From Neobacillus sp. CF12 (GTDB taxonomy: Bacteria; Bacillota; Bacilli; Bacillales; Cytobacillaceae): a DNA stretch of 64,000 nucleotides. Shown one piece after another: positions 8,768 to 17,895 of the stretch. How positions within the stretch are numbered: the first letter of the stretch is position 1; each line of letters begins with the position of its first letter. Made by a program: the position numbers and the translations under genes. The stretch lies in NCBI RefSeq assembly GCF_030348765.1, contig NZ_JAUCEU010000007.1:5987501-6051500 (forward strand), in the 5' to 3' direction. A model generated the notes under the pieces. It saw nothing but the letters and a program-made list of their open reading frames with translations, was not told the DNA's origin and searched no databases.

Positions 8768-8959
8768 TCTGTTGATTTGCGCGGAAGGCACGAGACTCCT
8801 GCGGGAGGACGGGGCAGGGGAGACCCCACAGGCGCGTAGCGGCGAGGAGGCTCCCCGTCCCGCCCGCGGAAAGTGAAGTGCCTCGGGACAGGCAGAAACC
8901 GCCTGTCCCTGCGATGACTGTTCCAAGAAGCAATCCTTAGTGGAGCGCAAATCAACAGA
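8768..8959. repeat. GC-rich 192-bp element with perfect 15-bp inverted ends
   Basis: TCTGTTGATTTGCGC at 8768-8782 is exactly inverted at 8945-8959. The interior is strikingly GC-rich for this genome and strongly folded: GGACGGGG/CCCCGTCC flanks one domain, and GGGACAGGC (8885-8893) pairs with GCCTGTCCC (8901-8909). The core (GACTCCTGCGGGAGGA, GGGGAGACCCC, GAGGAGGCTCCCC) resembles a dispersed intergenic palindrome I recall from Bacillaceae. It has no coding capacity and looks like a MITE or structured-repeat insertion. Confidence 0.8.
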
Positions 8960-8999
8960 CAAATTTAACACAACCAAATGAAACGAGAGGAAGTTATAT

Positions 9000-9809
9000 A
9001 TGCCTGAACTTCCAGAGATGGAAAATTACCGTAGATTATTAAATCCAAAAATAGCGGGTCAAACCATTACCCAAGTAGAAATCAATCGCGATAAATCGAT
9101 TAATGTGAATCCGACACTCTTCATTAATACTGTTGCAAATCAGCAAATTGTGACCGTCAATCGTAGGGGGAAGCATTTACTATTTCATTTAGATAACGGC
9201 CAAGTCCTTTTGCTTCATTTAATGCTTGGCGGTTGGATGTATTTCGGAACGGAGGAAGACAAACCGAAACGAACGATCCAAGTTCGATTATCATTTGGGA
9301 ATCATCATCTCTATTTTATTGGATTACGACTCGGCTATTTGCATTTATACAATGAACAAGACGTTCAAAAAGAATTATCCTTCTTGGGCCCGGAAGCCCT
9401 AGAGCCTCAGTTCACTTTGCAGGCATTTTTACATTTACTACATAACAGACGTGGGAAAATAAAAACAAAACTCCTCGATCAGGAGTTTATTGCAGGAATC
9501 GGAAACTGTTACTCCGATGAAATTTGTTATCATGCAGGAATTAAGACGCAACGAAGTCTGGAAGATATAGGTGCGCCAGAACAAACTCAACTTTACCATT
9601 CAATGAAGCACGTCCTCCAGAATGCTCTAAAACACGGAGGCTATATGGAAAATCCCTTTTTTCAAGGTGACAATCTAACTGGTGGGTACAATAATCTTTG
9701 TCTTGTCTATGATCGGGAAGGCGAAAAGTGTAAAAGATGTGGCAGTAAGATAATAAAAGAAAAGATTTCCTCTCGAAAAACATTCTTCTGTCCGAACTGT
9801 CAAAAATAG
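9000..9809 (+). CDS. Fpg/Nei-family DNA glycosylase
   Basis: A 269-residue base-excision repair enzyme of the MutM/Nei fold, which removes oxidised bases and nicks the strand. Seen: the catalytic N-terminus MPELPEMENYRRLL (Pro2/Glu3), the lysine of NRRGKHLLFHL near residue 58, the helix-two-turn-helix core HNRRGKIKTKLLDQEFIAGIGNCYSDEICYHAGI, and a C-terminal four-Cys zinc finger (CKRCG...CPNC). It is not the housekeeping mutM by context, since polA and coaE are absent; it may be an endonuclease VIII-like paralog. A terminator follows. Confidence 0.92.
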   Translation: MPELPEMENYRRLLNPKIAGQTITQVEINRDKSINVNPTLFINTVANQQIVTVNRRGKHLLFHLDNGQVLLLHLMLGGWMYFGTEEDKPKRTIQVRLSFGNHHLYFIGLRLGYLHLYNEQDVQKELSFLGPEALEPQFTLQAFLHLLHNRRGKIKTKLLDQEFIAGIGNCYSDEICYHAGIKTQRSLEDIGAPEQTQLYHSMKHVLQNALKHGGYMENPFFQGDNLTGGYNNLCLVYDREGEKCKRCGSKIIKEKISSRKTFFCPNCQK

Positions 9810-9810
9810 T

Positions 9811-9846
9811 AAGAATCCTATCTCCTGTGATAGGATTCTTTTTTTT
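9811..9846 (+). terminator. Terminator after the glycosylase gene
   Basis: The 12-bp stem AAGAATCCTATC/GATAGGATTCTT is followed by a T-run. Confidence 0.93.
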
Positions 9847-9990
9847 GACGAGTTAGAAAATTTGTCAAAAATATGTGTAACAAACTATTTCACTAATCGG
9901 TTAAATGTAATATACTAAATATTAATAAGTATAGCACATTTATATTTTTATCAAAAAATATAACATAATTAAACTGAAAAGGGGGTCAAT

Positions 9991-10632
9991 GTGATTAAAC
10001 TGACGAAACGCCAAGACGAAATTCTCAAAATTGTAAAGGAGAGTGGACCCATTACGGGTCAGCAAATTGCTGAAAAGCTTTCCTTAACAAGAGCGGCATT
10101 AAGGCCAGACTTAGCGATCTTAACGATGGCAGGTAATTTAGATGCTAGACCACGCGTAGGTTATTTTTTCAATCATAACTATGAGGTAAAGCTGCAGGCC
10201 GAAAAGTTTATCCACCAAAAGGTTGTAGATTATAAAGCTCACCCAATTGTGGTTGAAAAATCTACCTCTGTATATGATGCGATTGTTCAATTATTTTTGG
10301 AAGATGTCGGTACACTTTATGCGGTAGACAATGATGGCTATTTAGCCGGCGTGATTTCGCGAAAAGATTTATTAAGAACAGCCATTGGCAATAAAGACTT
10401 GCAAGAATTACCCTGTAGCGTCATTATGACGAGAATGCCTAACATTATCACCATCACACCTGAAGAAACTCTGCTAGAAGCTGCTAAAAAGATGATTACG
10501 AATCACATTGACTCCTTACCTGTAGTGAAAGAAATCAATCCGGGAAACCATACATATTTACTTGTCGGTCGGATTACAAAAACAACTATCACAAAAGCAT
10601 ATCTAGAAATTATGGAGCAAAATTCAGTATAA
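9991..10632 (+). CDS. ccpN: Transcriptional repressor CcpN (HTH plus two CBS domains)
   Basis: A 213-residue homolog of B. subtilis CcpN (YqzB), which represses gluconeogenic genes such as gapB and pckA on glucose. Seen: a winged HTH at residues 1-65 (GPITGQQIAEKLSLTRAALRPDLAILTMAG), then two CBS domains (about 80-140 and 145-205), including YAVDNDGYLAGVISRKDLLR. The start is GTG with AAGGGGG 8 bases upstream. It is followed 12 bases later by yqfL and then ppdK, so one transcript would couple glycolytic repression to pyruvate/PEP interconversion. Confidence 0.94.
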   Translation: MIKLTKRQDEILKIVKESGPITGQQIAEKLSLTRAALRPDLAILTMAGNLDARPRVGYFFNHNYEVKLQAEKFIHQKVVDYKAHPIVVEKSTSVYDAIVQLFLEDVGTLYAVDNDGYLAGVISRKDLLRTAIGNKDLQELPCSVIMTRMPNIITITPEETLLEAAKKMITNHIDSLPVVKEINPGNHTYLLVGRITKTTITKAYLEIMEQNSV

Positions 10633-10644
10633 AAGGGAGTGGCA

Positions 10645-11466
10645 GTGATTTTGGGAGAGAAGGAAGTTGTCTATGTGGTTTCAGACTCCGTTGGGGAAAC
10701 GGCAGAGTTTGTTGTAAAAGCAGTAGCAACGCAATTTAATGGAGGAAATGTCGAGATCCGACGCAATTCCTATGTGGATGATTTTGAAGACATTGAAGAT
10801 GTTCTGATTCTAGCAAGAAAAGGGAAATCAATTATTGCCTATACGATTGTCATACCTGTTTTAAAAGAGTATTTAGACCGACGTGCAGCAGAGGAAAACA
10901 TTATGGCAGTGGATTTGCTTAGTCCACTGATGAATGCATTTACGACTAGTTTTGATAAGAAGCCTCATCATCAGCCAGGATTAATGAGAAAACTAGATGA
11001 AGAGTATTTTAGAAAAATAGAGGCAATCGAATTCGCCGTTAAATACGACGATGGCCGTGATCCTAGGGGAATTCTTAAAGCAGATATTGTTTTAATCGGT
11101 GTCTCTAGAACATCGAAGACACCTTTATCGATGTATCTGGCTCATAAGCGCTTTAAGGTTGCCAATGTTCCACTCGTTCCTGAGGTTCCGGCTCCAGATG
11201 AATTGTTTAAGATTCCGAGAAAGAATTGTATAGGACTAATTATTTCTCCAGATAAATTAAATGAAATTCGCCTAGAAAGGCTAAAAGCTTTAGGTTTAGG
11301 TTCCAAGGCAAGTTACGCAAGTTTTGAAAGAATTCTTGATGAACTGGATTATGCTGAAAAAATTATGAAACGTGTAGGCTGTCCGATTATCAATGTTTCA
11401 AATAAAGCAATCGAAGAAACTGCTGGATTAATATTAGAAGTGTTAAAAAAAGAGAGGGGCTTGTGA
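10645..11466 (+). CDS. yqfL: PPDK regulatory kinase/pyrophosphorylase (DUF299)
   Basis: A bifunctional Ser/Thr kinase and phosphorylase of the PPDK/PEPS regulatory protein family. It is expected to switch the neighbouring pyruvate, phosphate dikinase off by ADP-dependent phosphorylation and on by phosphate-dependent dephosphorylation. Seen: VVSDSVGETAEFVVKA at the N-terminus, AIEFAVKYDDGRDPRGIL, and the P-loop-like GVSRTSKTPLSMYLA. I prefer GTG 10645 because AAAGGGAG ends 5 bases before it; GTG 10639 overlaps that site. The gene overlaps ppdK by up to 4 bases. Confidence 0.93.
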   Translation: MILGEKEVVYVVSDSVGETAEFVVKAVATQFNGGNVEIRRNSYVDDFEDIEDVLILARKGKSIIAYTIVIPVLKEYLDRRAAEENIMAVDLLSPLMNAFTTSFDKKPHHQPGLMRKLDEEYFRKIEAIEFAVKYDDGRDPRGILKADIVLIGVSRTSKTPLSMYLAHKRFKVANVPLVPEVPAPDELFKIPRKNCIGLIISPDKLNEIRLERLKALGLGSKASYASFERILDELDYAEKIMKRVGCPIINVSNKAIEETAGLILEVLKKERGL

Positions 11467-14138
11467 TGATGCAGAAATTCGTTTACTTGTTTCATGAAGG
11501 AAATGGAAATATGAAGGAAACGCTTGGAGGAAAAGGGGCAAATCTAGCGGAAATGACGCGGATTGGCTTGCCAGTTCCATTTGGTTTTACCATTTCGACT
11601 CAAGCTTGTAATGCCTATTACGATGCAGGAAAAATGATTCCAACGATTGTTGAAAGCCAAGTATTAGGTGCATTAACCAACCTTGAAGAAAAAATGGGTA
11701 AAAAACTCGGTGATGCCGAAAATCCGTTACTCGTTTCCGTACGTTCAGGTTCTGTCTTTTCGATGCCAGGAATGATGGATACGGTTTTAAACCTGGGTAT
11801 GAATGATAAAACGGTTGTGGGCATGGGGAACTTAACCAATAATCCTCGTTTTGCTTATGATTCGTACCGCCGTTTTATTCAAATGTTTAGTAATGTTGTC
11901 CTAGATATCAATACGTTTCACTTTGAACAATTGTTAGAAGAAACTCGTGAGCAAAAGGGTTATCATGCCGACCCGGAAATGACGGCTGAAGACTGGAAAG
12001 AAGTTATTGAAGGATACAAAGGAATTGTCAAAAAGCATACGAGAAAAGACTTTCCACAGGATCCGAAGGAACAACTCTTTCTTGCTATTAATGCTGTGTT
12101 CGATTCTTGGAATAATCAGCGCGCCATCGTCTACCGCCGTTTAAATAAAATTCCTGATCACCTTGGGACGGCTGTGAATATTCAAAGCATGGTGTTTGGA
12201 AATATGGGCAATGATTCCGGAACAGGGGTGGCTTTTACAAGAAATCCTTCTACTGGTGAACATGTTCTTTACGGAGAGTATTTAATCAATGCACAGGGTG
12301 AAGATGTAGTTGCTGGAATTCGGACGCCACAGCCAATTCAAACCTTAAAGGACGAAATGCCAGCTGTTTATAAGCAATTCGCTGAAACATGCAAACGTTT
12401 GGAGCAACATTATCAAGAAATGCAAGATATTGAATTTACCGTAGAACGTGGTCAATTATTTATTCTGCAAACTCGTCATGGAAAGCGTACTGCCCAAGCG
12501 GCAATTCGGATTGCAGTAGAAATGGTCGAAGAAGGAATCATTGATAAAAAGACTGCCTTGCTTCGTGTCGACCCAGACCAATTAAACCAACTTCTACATC
12601 GTCGAATCGATGATAAATATGTGCGTACGTTATTGGCAAAAGGATTGCCAGCATCACCAGGGGCGGCAACTGGTCAAGTTGTGTTTGATGCAGATGAAGC
12701 AGAGGAATTAGGGAATGCTGGCAAAAAAGTCATTCTCGTTCGTCCAGAAACCACGCCTGATGATATTCACGGTATTGTTGCTGCACAAGCCATCGTAACA
12801 AGTCGCGGCGGTATGACAAGCCATGCAGCAGTAGTAGCCCGTGGTATGGGGAAAGCGTGTATCTGCGGTTGTGACGCCCTGAAAATTGATGTAAAAGCTA
12901 AACAATTTACGGTTGAAGAGAAGGTTATCAAGTATGGTGATGTGATTACTATTGATGGTTCTACCGGTGAAATCATGTTGGGAGAAATTCCAATGATTGA
13001 GCCACAGCTTTCTGAGGAGTTCCAGTTATTACTTGCCTGGGCAGATCAAGAGAGAAAAATTGGAGTTCGAGCGAATGCCGATAATCCAGAGGATGCACAA
13101 AAAGCCTTTGAATTTGGGGCCGGTGGGATTGGATTGTGCCGTACTGAGCACATGTTCATGGATGTAAAACGGATACCTATCGTTCAAAAAATGATCCTAG
13201 CGGAAAGCTTTGGCGAACGTATGGAAGCCCTTGACGAGTTACTTCCGATGCAACAAGGTGATTTTGAAGGAATCTTTGAAGCGATGCAAGGATTCCCAGT
13301 TACCATTCGCCTATTAGATCCGCCATTACATGAATTTTTACCAGATAAGGAAGAGTTATTGGTTGAAGTAACGAAGTTGCAAATTCTAGATCCTACTTCT
13401 CCTGAGTTGAAAAAGAAAGAACTACTGTTGAAAAAGGTCCGCCAATTAGATGAATACAATCCAATGCTCGGTCATCGCGGCTGTCGCCTTGGTATGGTAT
13501 ATCCGGAGATTTATGAAATGCAAGCAAAAGCAATATTTTATGCTGCTGCTAAGCTTGCCGACAAAGGAATGGAAGTTCAGCCTGAAATCATGATTCCACT
13601 CGTTGGTCATGTCAATGAGTTAAAACAAATGCGTCAGCTTGTCATTGATGCCGCTGAAAAAGTGCAAGAAGAAACAGGAAAGCAATTTGAATATACGATT
13701 GGAACGATGATTGAAATTCCACGTGCAGCGATTACCGCTGACCAAATTGCACAAGAAGCAGATTTCTTCTCGTTTGGTACGAACGATTTAACACAAACAA
13801 CTTTCGGATATAGCCGTGATGATGCAGAAGGAAAGTTCCTTCAAAACTATATCGAAAATAAAGTTCTAGCTGAAAATCCTTTTGCTGTCCTTGATCAAGA
13901 CGGTGTTGGTAGATTAGTAGAAATGGGAGTAAAACTTGGCCGTGAAGCAAAGCCAACATTAAAAACAGGTATTTGTGGGGAGCATGGCGGGGAAAAAACG
14001 TCCATTGATTTCTGCTACAAAACTGGGCTTGATTATGTAAGTTGCTCACCGTACCGTGTCCCACTAGCGAGATTGGCGGCAGCACAAGCAACAATTCGTC
14101 ATGAATCAAATAAGAAGGAAGTTTATACGACCGCATAA
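11466..14138 (+). CDS. ppdK: Pyruvate, phosphate dikinase
   Basis: About 890 residues. It interconverts pyruvate + ATP + Pi and PEP + AMP + PPi in the cytosol. Seen: an N-terminal ATP-grasp domain (GGKGANLAEMTRIGLPVPFGF), the swivelling phosphohistidine domain with GGMTSHAAVVARGMGKACICG (catalytic His in TSHAA, regulatory Thr before it), and a C-terminal PEP/pyruvate barrel ending with GICGEHGG. ATG 11466 follows AGAGGGG; GTG 11463 overlaps yqfL. Having the dikinase next to its regulator and CcpN is functionally coherent. A terminator follows at 14193. Confidence 0.97.
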   Translation: MMQKFVYLFHEGNGNMKETLGGKGANLAEMTRIGLPVPFGFTISTQACNAYYDAGKMIPTIVESQVLGALTNLEEKMGKKLGDAENPLLVSVRSGSVFSMPGMMDTVLNLGMNDKTVVGMGNLTNNPRFAYDSYRRFIQMFSNVVLDINTFHFEQLLEETREQKGYHADPEMTAEDWKEVIEGYKGIVKKHTRKDFPQDPKEQLFLAINAVFDSWNNQRAIVYRRLNKIPDHLGTAVNIQSMVFGNMGNDSGTGVAFTRNPSTGEHVLYGEYLINAQGEDVVAGIRTPQPIQTLKDEMPAVYKQFAETCKRLEQHYQEMQDIEFTVERGQLFILQTRHGKRTAQAAIRIAVEMVEEGIIDKKTALLRVDPDQLNQLLHRRIDDKYVRTLLAKGLPASPGAATGQVVFDADEAEELGNAGKKVILVRPETTPDDIHGIVAAQAIVTSRGGMTSHAAVVARGMGKACICGCDALKIDVKAKQFTVEEKVIKYGDVITIDGSTGEIMLGEIPMIEPQLSEEFQLLLAWADQERKIGVRANADNPEDAQKAFEFGAGGIGLCRTEHMFMDVKRIPIVQKMILAESFGERMEALDELLPMQQGDFEGIFEAMQGFPVTIRLLDPPLHEFLPDKEELLVEVTKLQILDPTSPELKKKELLLKKVRQLDEYNPMLGHRGCRLGMVYPEIYEMQAKAIFYAAAKLADKGMEVQPEIMIPLVGHVNELKQMRQLVIDAAEKVQEETGKQFEYTIGTMIEIPRAAITADQIAQEADFFSFGTNDLTQTTFGYSRDDAEGKFLQNYIENKVLAENPFAVLDQDGVGRLVEMGVKLGREAKPTLKTGICGEHGGEKTSIDFCYKTGLDYVSCSPYRVPLARLAAAQATIRHESNKKEVYTTA

Positions 14139-14192
14139 TTCTCTTATCGTGAAGAAACAATAAAGATAATAAACCAGTGAAATAGACCATTA

Positions 14193-14228
14193 AGAGACCA
14201 AATCACATAGTAGATTTGGTCTCTTTTT
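14193..14228 (+). terminator. Terminator of the ccpN-yqfL-ppdK unit
   Basis: AGAGACCAAATC pairs with GATTTGGTCTCT, followed by TTTTCC. The rest of the 14139-14485 gap carries no gene. Confidence 0.9.
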
Positions 14229-14361
14229 CCTTTTAATGAGTAGCCTTTGATCCAACAAGAATAAGATTAGCAGATGTTGCTTAACAACTTTTTTTGTTTA
14301 ACAAACAGGATCAGGTCAGTCAAAGGCTGAAATTTTTCTAAATTTGCCTACCCTTAACATT

Positions 14362-14390
14362 TTGTTTAACTAGGAAAATTCGAATATAAT
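14362..14390 (+). promoter_or_regulatory. Probable SigA promoter upstream of yitT-like gene
   Basis: TTGTTT (14362-14367) and TATAAT (14385-14390) have 17-base spacing. TTTGTTTAAC at the -35 is repeated at 14293-14302, which may mark a regulator site. Confidence 0.55.
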
Positions 14391-14485
14391 TAAAAAATTG
14401 GAACGTGGGATTGTGTTAGATTTTTAAGTACATAGAGGGAAGGAAAAACGAAAATTTAAAATATTTATGAAAGCAGGAGATTAAA

Positions 14486-15358
14486 TTGAGTGCCAACATT
14501 AAGCAAAAACCCAATATACTAAAAATGGTTACACGAGCAATATTGGTTATTATTGGGGCATTTATTACAGCATACGGACTAGAAACCGTATTAATCCCCA
14601 ATAACGTATCAGACGGTGGTGTGACAGGACTGAGTATCGTTGGTTCAAATTTATTTGGTTTACCTTTAGGACTGCTAATTGCGGTCCTGAATATCCCATT
14701 CGTATTTTTAGGTTATAAACAAATTGGGACAAGTTTTGCGATTTATTCGGTTATTGGTATTGCTTCGCTAGCAATAGGAACGCTCCTTATGCACCATTTA
14801 ACACCCATTATTGTAGGAGATACTTTGTTAATAACAGTTGTTGGTGGAATCATCATCGGTTTTGGAATGGGGTTGGCATTACGAAATGGCGGCGCATTAG
14901 ATGGAATTGATATGTTAGCCGTATTACTTTCTCGTAAATTACCTTTTGGAACAAGTGACCTCATTTTGTTTTTAAATATGTTCGTCTTTATCGTTGTGTC
15001 AACAGTCTTCGGTCTTCAAGGAGCCATTCTTTCGGCAATTGCATACTACATTGCCTCTAAGGTAATACATATCGTGGAAGAAGGTTTAAGTGGTTCTAAA
15101 ACCTTTAAAATTATTACCAATGAACCAGAATTAATGGTAGAGAGGATTCGTGAGAACTTAGGACGTGGGGCGACTTATAATGTAGTGGAAGGCGGTTATA
15201 CAAACGAAAAATTCAAGGAAATCAATTGTGTGATTAACCGTTTAGAAGAAAGCAAAATGAAAGAAATCATTAACGAAATTGATGAAAATGCCTTTGTTAT
15301 CGTTTATGACGTAGCAGAAGTTAAAGGTGGTAACTTCAAGAAGCATGATATTCATTGA
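14486..15358 (+). CDS. YitT family membrane protein (DUF161 plus DUF2179)
   Basis: A 290-residue membrane protein with about five to six helices, then a cytoplasmic DUF2179 domain. Seen: ITAYGLETVLIPNNVSDGGVTGLS near the N-terminus, GGIIIGFGMGLALRNGGALDGIDMLAV, and the C-terminal RENLGRGATYNVVEGGYTNEKFKEINCVI. The start is TTG with GCAGGAGA upstream. Members (YitT, YqfU, YpjC) are common in Bacillus; their transport substrate is not established. A terminator follows. Confidence 0.9.
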   Translation: MSANIKQKPNILKMVTRAILVIIGAFITAYGLETVLIPNNVSDGGVTGLSIVGSNLFGLPLGLLIAVLNIPFVFLGYKQIGTSFAIYSVIGIASLAIGTLLMHHLTPIIVGDTLLITVVGGIIIGFGMGLALRNGGALDGIDMLAVLLSRKLPFGTSDLILFLNMFVFIVVSTVFGLQGAILSAIAYYIASKVIHIVEEGLSGSKTFKIITNEPELMVERIRENLGRGATYNVVEGGYTNEKFKEINCVINRLEESKMKEIINEIDENAFVIVYDVAEVKGGNFKKHDIH

Positions 15359-15393
15359 GGTTAAGCGGGCAGGTAAATAAAGAAAGAGATGTT

Positions 15394-15423
15394 AAAACGA
15401 CAGCTCATTGCTGTCGTTTTTAT
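15394..15423 (+). terminator. Terminator after the yitT-like gene
   Basis: The 10-bp stem AAAACGACAG/CTGTCGTTTT is followed by TTATAA. Confidence 0.85.
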
Positions 15424-15516
15424 AATGATAGAAGCAATTGAAAAAATATTTGCTATTGAATTGATACTGTCATAAAAACATGCATCCATGCATTTACCTA
15501 AATAAGGGGGTGTGAT

Positions 15517-16113
15517 ATGCGCTACTTAAAGCGAATGACATCAGGTATTTGGGGGAATAAATGTCCAGGTGATTTAGCTGTCACATTGGACTATTATTCC
15601 AAGACAACACGTCTTGTCATGGGTGCTCTGCTAGGATCAGTTGCCGTAATTCTGCAATCTGTCGGCATTTTCACTGGTCTAGGATATATTTTAAGTATGT
15701 TGACAACTGGTCCTATTGTCCTAGCCTGTCTTCTGTCCACTAGAATCGGAGTGATGACTTATTTCGTTACGATTTTCCTCTTAACCACGGTCCAGCCAAG
15801 TGAACTATTGGTGTTTCCTTTTACAACAGGTTTGTTAGGCTTGAGTATCGGATTTGGTCTAAAGTATTTAAAGAGACACATTTTCATCAATTTATTTGCA
15901 TCAGTTTGTTTATCTATGGGTATTTGTATTTTACTCTATGGAATAGGTTTTCCCATCCTTGGTCCTTCTGTATCATCGGAATTTAATATATTTATCTTCC
16001 TTGCAACCTTTACCTTTTCGATAGTATACAGCCGGATTTGGATGAGAGTAAGTATTTTGGCTATTAACGTGATTCATAAGGCAATCATTCGTGGAACCCC
16101 TATTAAGAAGTAG
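15517..16113 (+). CDS. Conserved integral membrane protein
   Basis: A 198-residue protein with about five to six membrane helices (for example TRLVMGALLGSVAVILQSVG and IGVMTYFVTIFLLTTVQP) and a basic tail. The start ATG follows AAGGGGGTG. The spread of helices recalls small ECF-type S components, but I saw no substrate signature, so function is unknown. The terminator overlaps its 3' end. Confidence 0.75.
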   Translation: MRYLKRMTSGIWGNKCPGDLAVTLDYYSKTTRLVMGALLGSVAVILQSVGIFTGLGYILSMLTTGPIVLACLLSTRIGVMTYFVTIFLLTTVQPSELLVFPFTTGLLGLSIGFGLKYLKRHIFINLFASVCLSMGICILLYGIGFPILGPSVSSEFNIFIFLATFTFSIVYSRIWMRVSILAINVIHKAIIRGTPIKK

Positions 16114-16123
16114 GGGGTTTTCT
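16095..16123 (+). terminator. Terminator overlapping the end of the membrane protein gene
   Basis: AACCCCTA pairs with TAGGGGGTT, followed by TTCTTG. The stem begins inside the last codons. Confidence 0.75.
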
Positions 16124-16210
16124 TGTAGGAATCATAATTGGGTTGTAAAATTACAATGAAACACAAATTTAGGTATTTATATGAATTGATAAAATTATGG
16201 AGGCATTCAT

Positions 16211-16369
16211 ATGTCAATAGTGGAATTACAGAGAGTATACAAGGGAACATGAGAATACTGCCGATACTAGAACTGAGCGTGTCGAACATGGGCCAGTAAA
16301 ATTGGAGCAGATAATTATCATCCTACTGCAATTGAATTTGTTATAAACAAGAGACACCAAATGAATTAA
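16211..16369 (+). pseudogene. Possible decayed small gene (two compensating frameshifts)
   Basis: A GGAGG site precedes ATG 16211, which reads 13 codons to TGA. The adjoining frames read ENTADTRTERVEHGPVK and then GADNYHPTAIEFVINK to a stop at 16369, returning to the original frame. This looks like one 53-codon gene hit by two indels. I do not recognise the protein, and chance is possible. Confidence 0.3.
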
Positions 16370-16417
16370 TTTGGATGCTTTCTCTCCTATTTTATAAAAG
16401 TTCATTACTTTTATTCA

Positions 16418-16497
16418 TTATGGAACAATCTCAAAAACCGTACCTTGGTTAAAATCTGCCACCTTCATCGACCCATTAACCCCCAAATATAGTCTGT
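16418..16497 (-). pseudogene. Out-of-frame C-terminal tail of the sugar dehydrogenase gene
   Basis: Read one frame over, the DNA after the present stop encodes LYLGVNGSMKVADFNQGTV then FEIVP and a TAA at 16418-16420. The same sequence is in frame in a remnant at 23.65 kb. One base is missing near 16496: AGTCTGTTT here, AGTCTGGTTT in the remnant. Confidence 0.75.
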
Positions 16498-17832
16498 TTG
16501 ATCCAGATTACATCCTAAAGTAACGTAATAAGCTGATTGAGTTCCATAATCATAATCGATGTTAATCACCCTAAAATCATTTTGTTTACCATCTGATCTT
16601 ACACTGGTGTAAGCTAATGACCCTCTAACTTGAGGTTGTGATTCTTTCCGTGCAATATCCGTAAACACAACGCTTCCTGTTAAACCAGGGATTGTATTCC
16701 CCATATAAGGCTGGACTCCAGTAAGTGCCGTTCCACTAAACTTATCGGGTCGTGGGTCATTATGAAAATAACTCGTTAAAGGCTGTAGACGACTCCCTGA
16801 GAGTGTCACTGCTTCATTGTAAAAAGCAATTGTTTTCTCATCCGAAGTTGGATTTGAAGAACAGCCTCTTATCACTGGAGTAGGAAAAGCACCTTCCCAC
16901 CCGCGCCAGCCAAAATTAATAAATCCTTCTAGGTTAAGCATAGTATTCATTAAAGAAGCTTGAGTAAGCTGTGTCACCGGTATTGATTTATATTGAGTGA
17001 ATGAAAAGATTGACTCTACCAAATCCTGTCCGACATTCCCTACATACTTGATATACTGTTGGTAAAACCTTTGAAATGAAATGCCGGGTATGTTACGAAC
17101 ACCTTTGGCGATTACCGTCAGAGTTTCCTGAATGGGAAATGGAAGTTCATTAAAACGTGTGACTATGGGTGGATTATTGATAAATGAATTCTTAAGTACA
17201 TCGATTTCAAGTATTTTACCAGCGATTTCCATATCATCCTGGCTTAAATTAAAGGGGTCAAAGCCTGAGCCTCCATCTCCCGTTGTTAATACAAGTTTTC
17301 CTGATTCAGGTGAGAAGTTTAAACTATTGAAACCATTATGATTTGAAAATGGTCTTCGTAAGTTAAGTAATGTCCTTCGTTTTTGAGGTTGACCATTCGA
17401 TTGTAAAATCCATTCTTCTACTGTATCAATATGATCATATTGAGCCTCTCTATTCACCCACCGTAGATTTAAGGTATTTGGGTCACATGGATTAGGTTTA
17501 AAAGGATCAGGCCCGGCACCTGGACCTTGTGTTCCAGCTACTGAATAATGAAGATAAAACAACCCGTTATAGTAAAAATCAGGATGAAACGCTAGTCCTA
17601 GCAATCCCCGTTCATCATAACCACCAGAAGCACCTAATTTTATGACGTGTGGGCGAATATCTAAAAAAGTCCTCACCACTCCGTTTCCTATGTAAAAGAT
17701 CTCCCCTACCTGGGTTGCAATAAATAATCTTTCCATAGAGTCACCTGGAAGAATAGCTGTTTTTAAGACAGTAGGTAAATTTATCCTACTTACAACGGGT
17801 CGCAAACGAACGTTAACCACCTTACATTTCAC
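16465..17832 (-). CDS. Glucose/sorbosone dehydrogenase family protein, C-terminus frameshifted
   Basis: A 455-residue beta-propeller protein of the PQQ-type sugar dehydrogenase family. Seen: AILPGDSMERLFIATQVGEIFYI at the N-terminus, the diagnostic GYDERGLLGLAFHPDFYYNG, SNHNGFNSLNFSPESGKLVLTTGDGG, and a late FINFGWRGWEG. It lacks a signal peptide, although related enzymes usually act outside the cell, so its location is unclear. The last residues (DYIWGLMGR) result from a one-base loss; a longer C-terminus lies in the next frame. Whether the truncated protein works is unknown. It stands alone on the minus strand. Confidence 0.85.
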   Translation of the reverse strand: MKCKVVNVRLRPVVSRINLPTVLKTAILPGDSMERLFIATQVGEIFYIGNGVVRTFLDIRPHVIKLGASGGYDERGLLGLAFHPDFYYNGLFYLHYSVAGTQGPGAGPDPFKPNPCDPNTLNLRWVNREAQYDHIDTVEEWILQSNGQPQKRRTLLNLRRPFSNHNGFNSLNFSPESGKLVLTTGDGGSGFDPFNLSQDDMEIAGKILEIDVLKNSFINNPPIVTRFNELPFPIQETLTVIAKGVRNIPGISFQRFYQQYIKYVGNVGQDLVESIFSFTQYKSIPVTQLTQASLMNTMLNLEGFINFGWRGWEGAFPTPVIRGCSSNPTSDEKTIAFYNEAVTLSGSRLQPLTSYFHNDPRPDKFSGTALTGVQPYMGNTIPGLTGSVVFTDIARKESQPQVRGSLAYTSVRSDGKQNDFRVINIDYDYGTQSAYYVTLGCNLDQTDYIWGLMGR

Positions 17833-17895
17833 CCCTTCTACTTGATTTTTCCTATAAGAATATGACTAAAACTTTTCTATTAGTACCAAGTAGGA

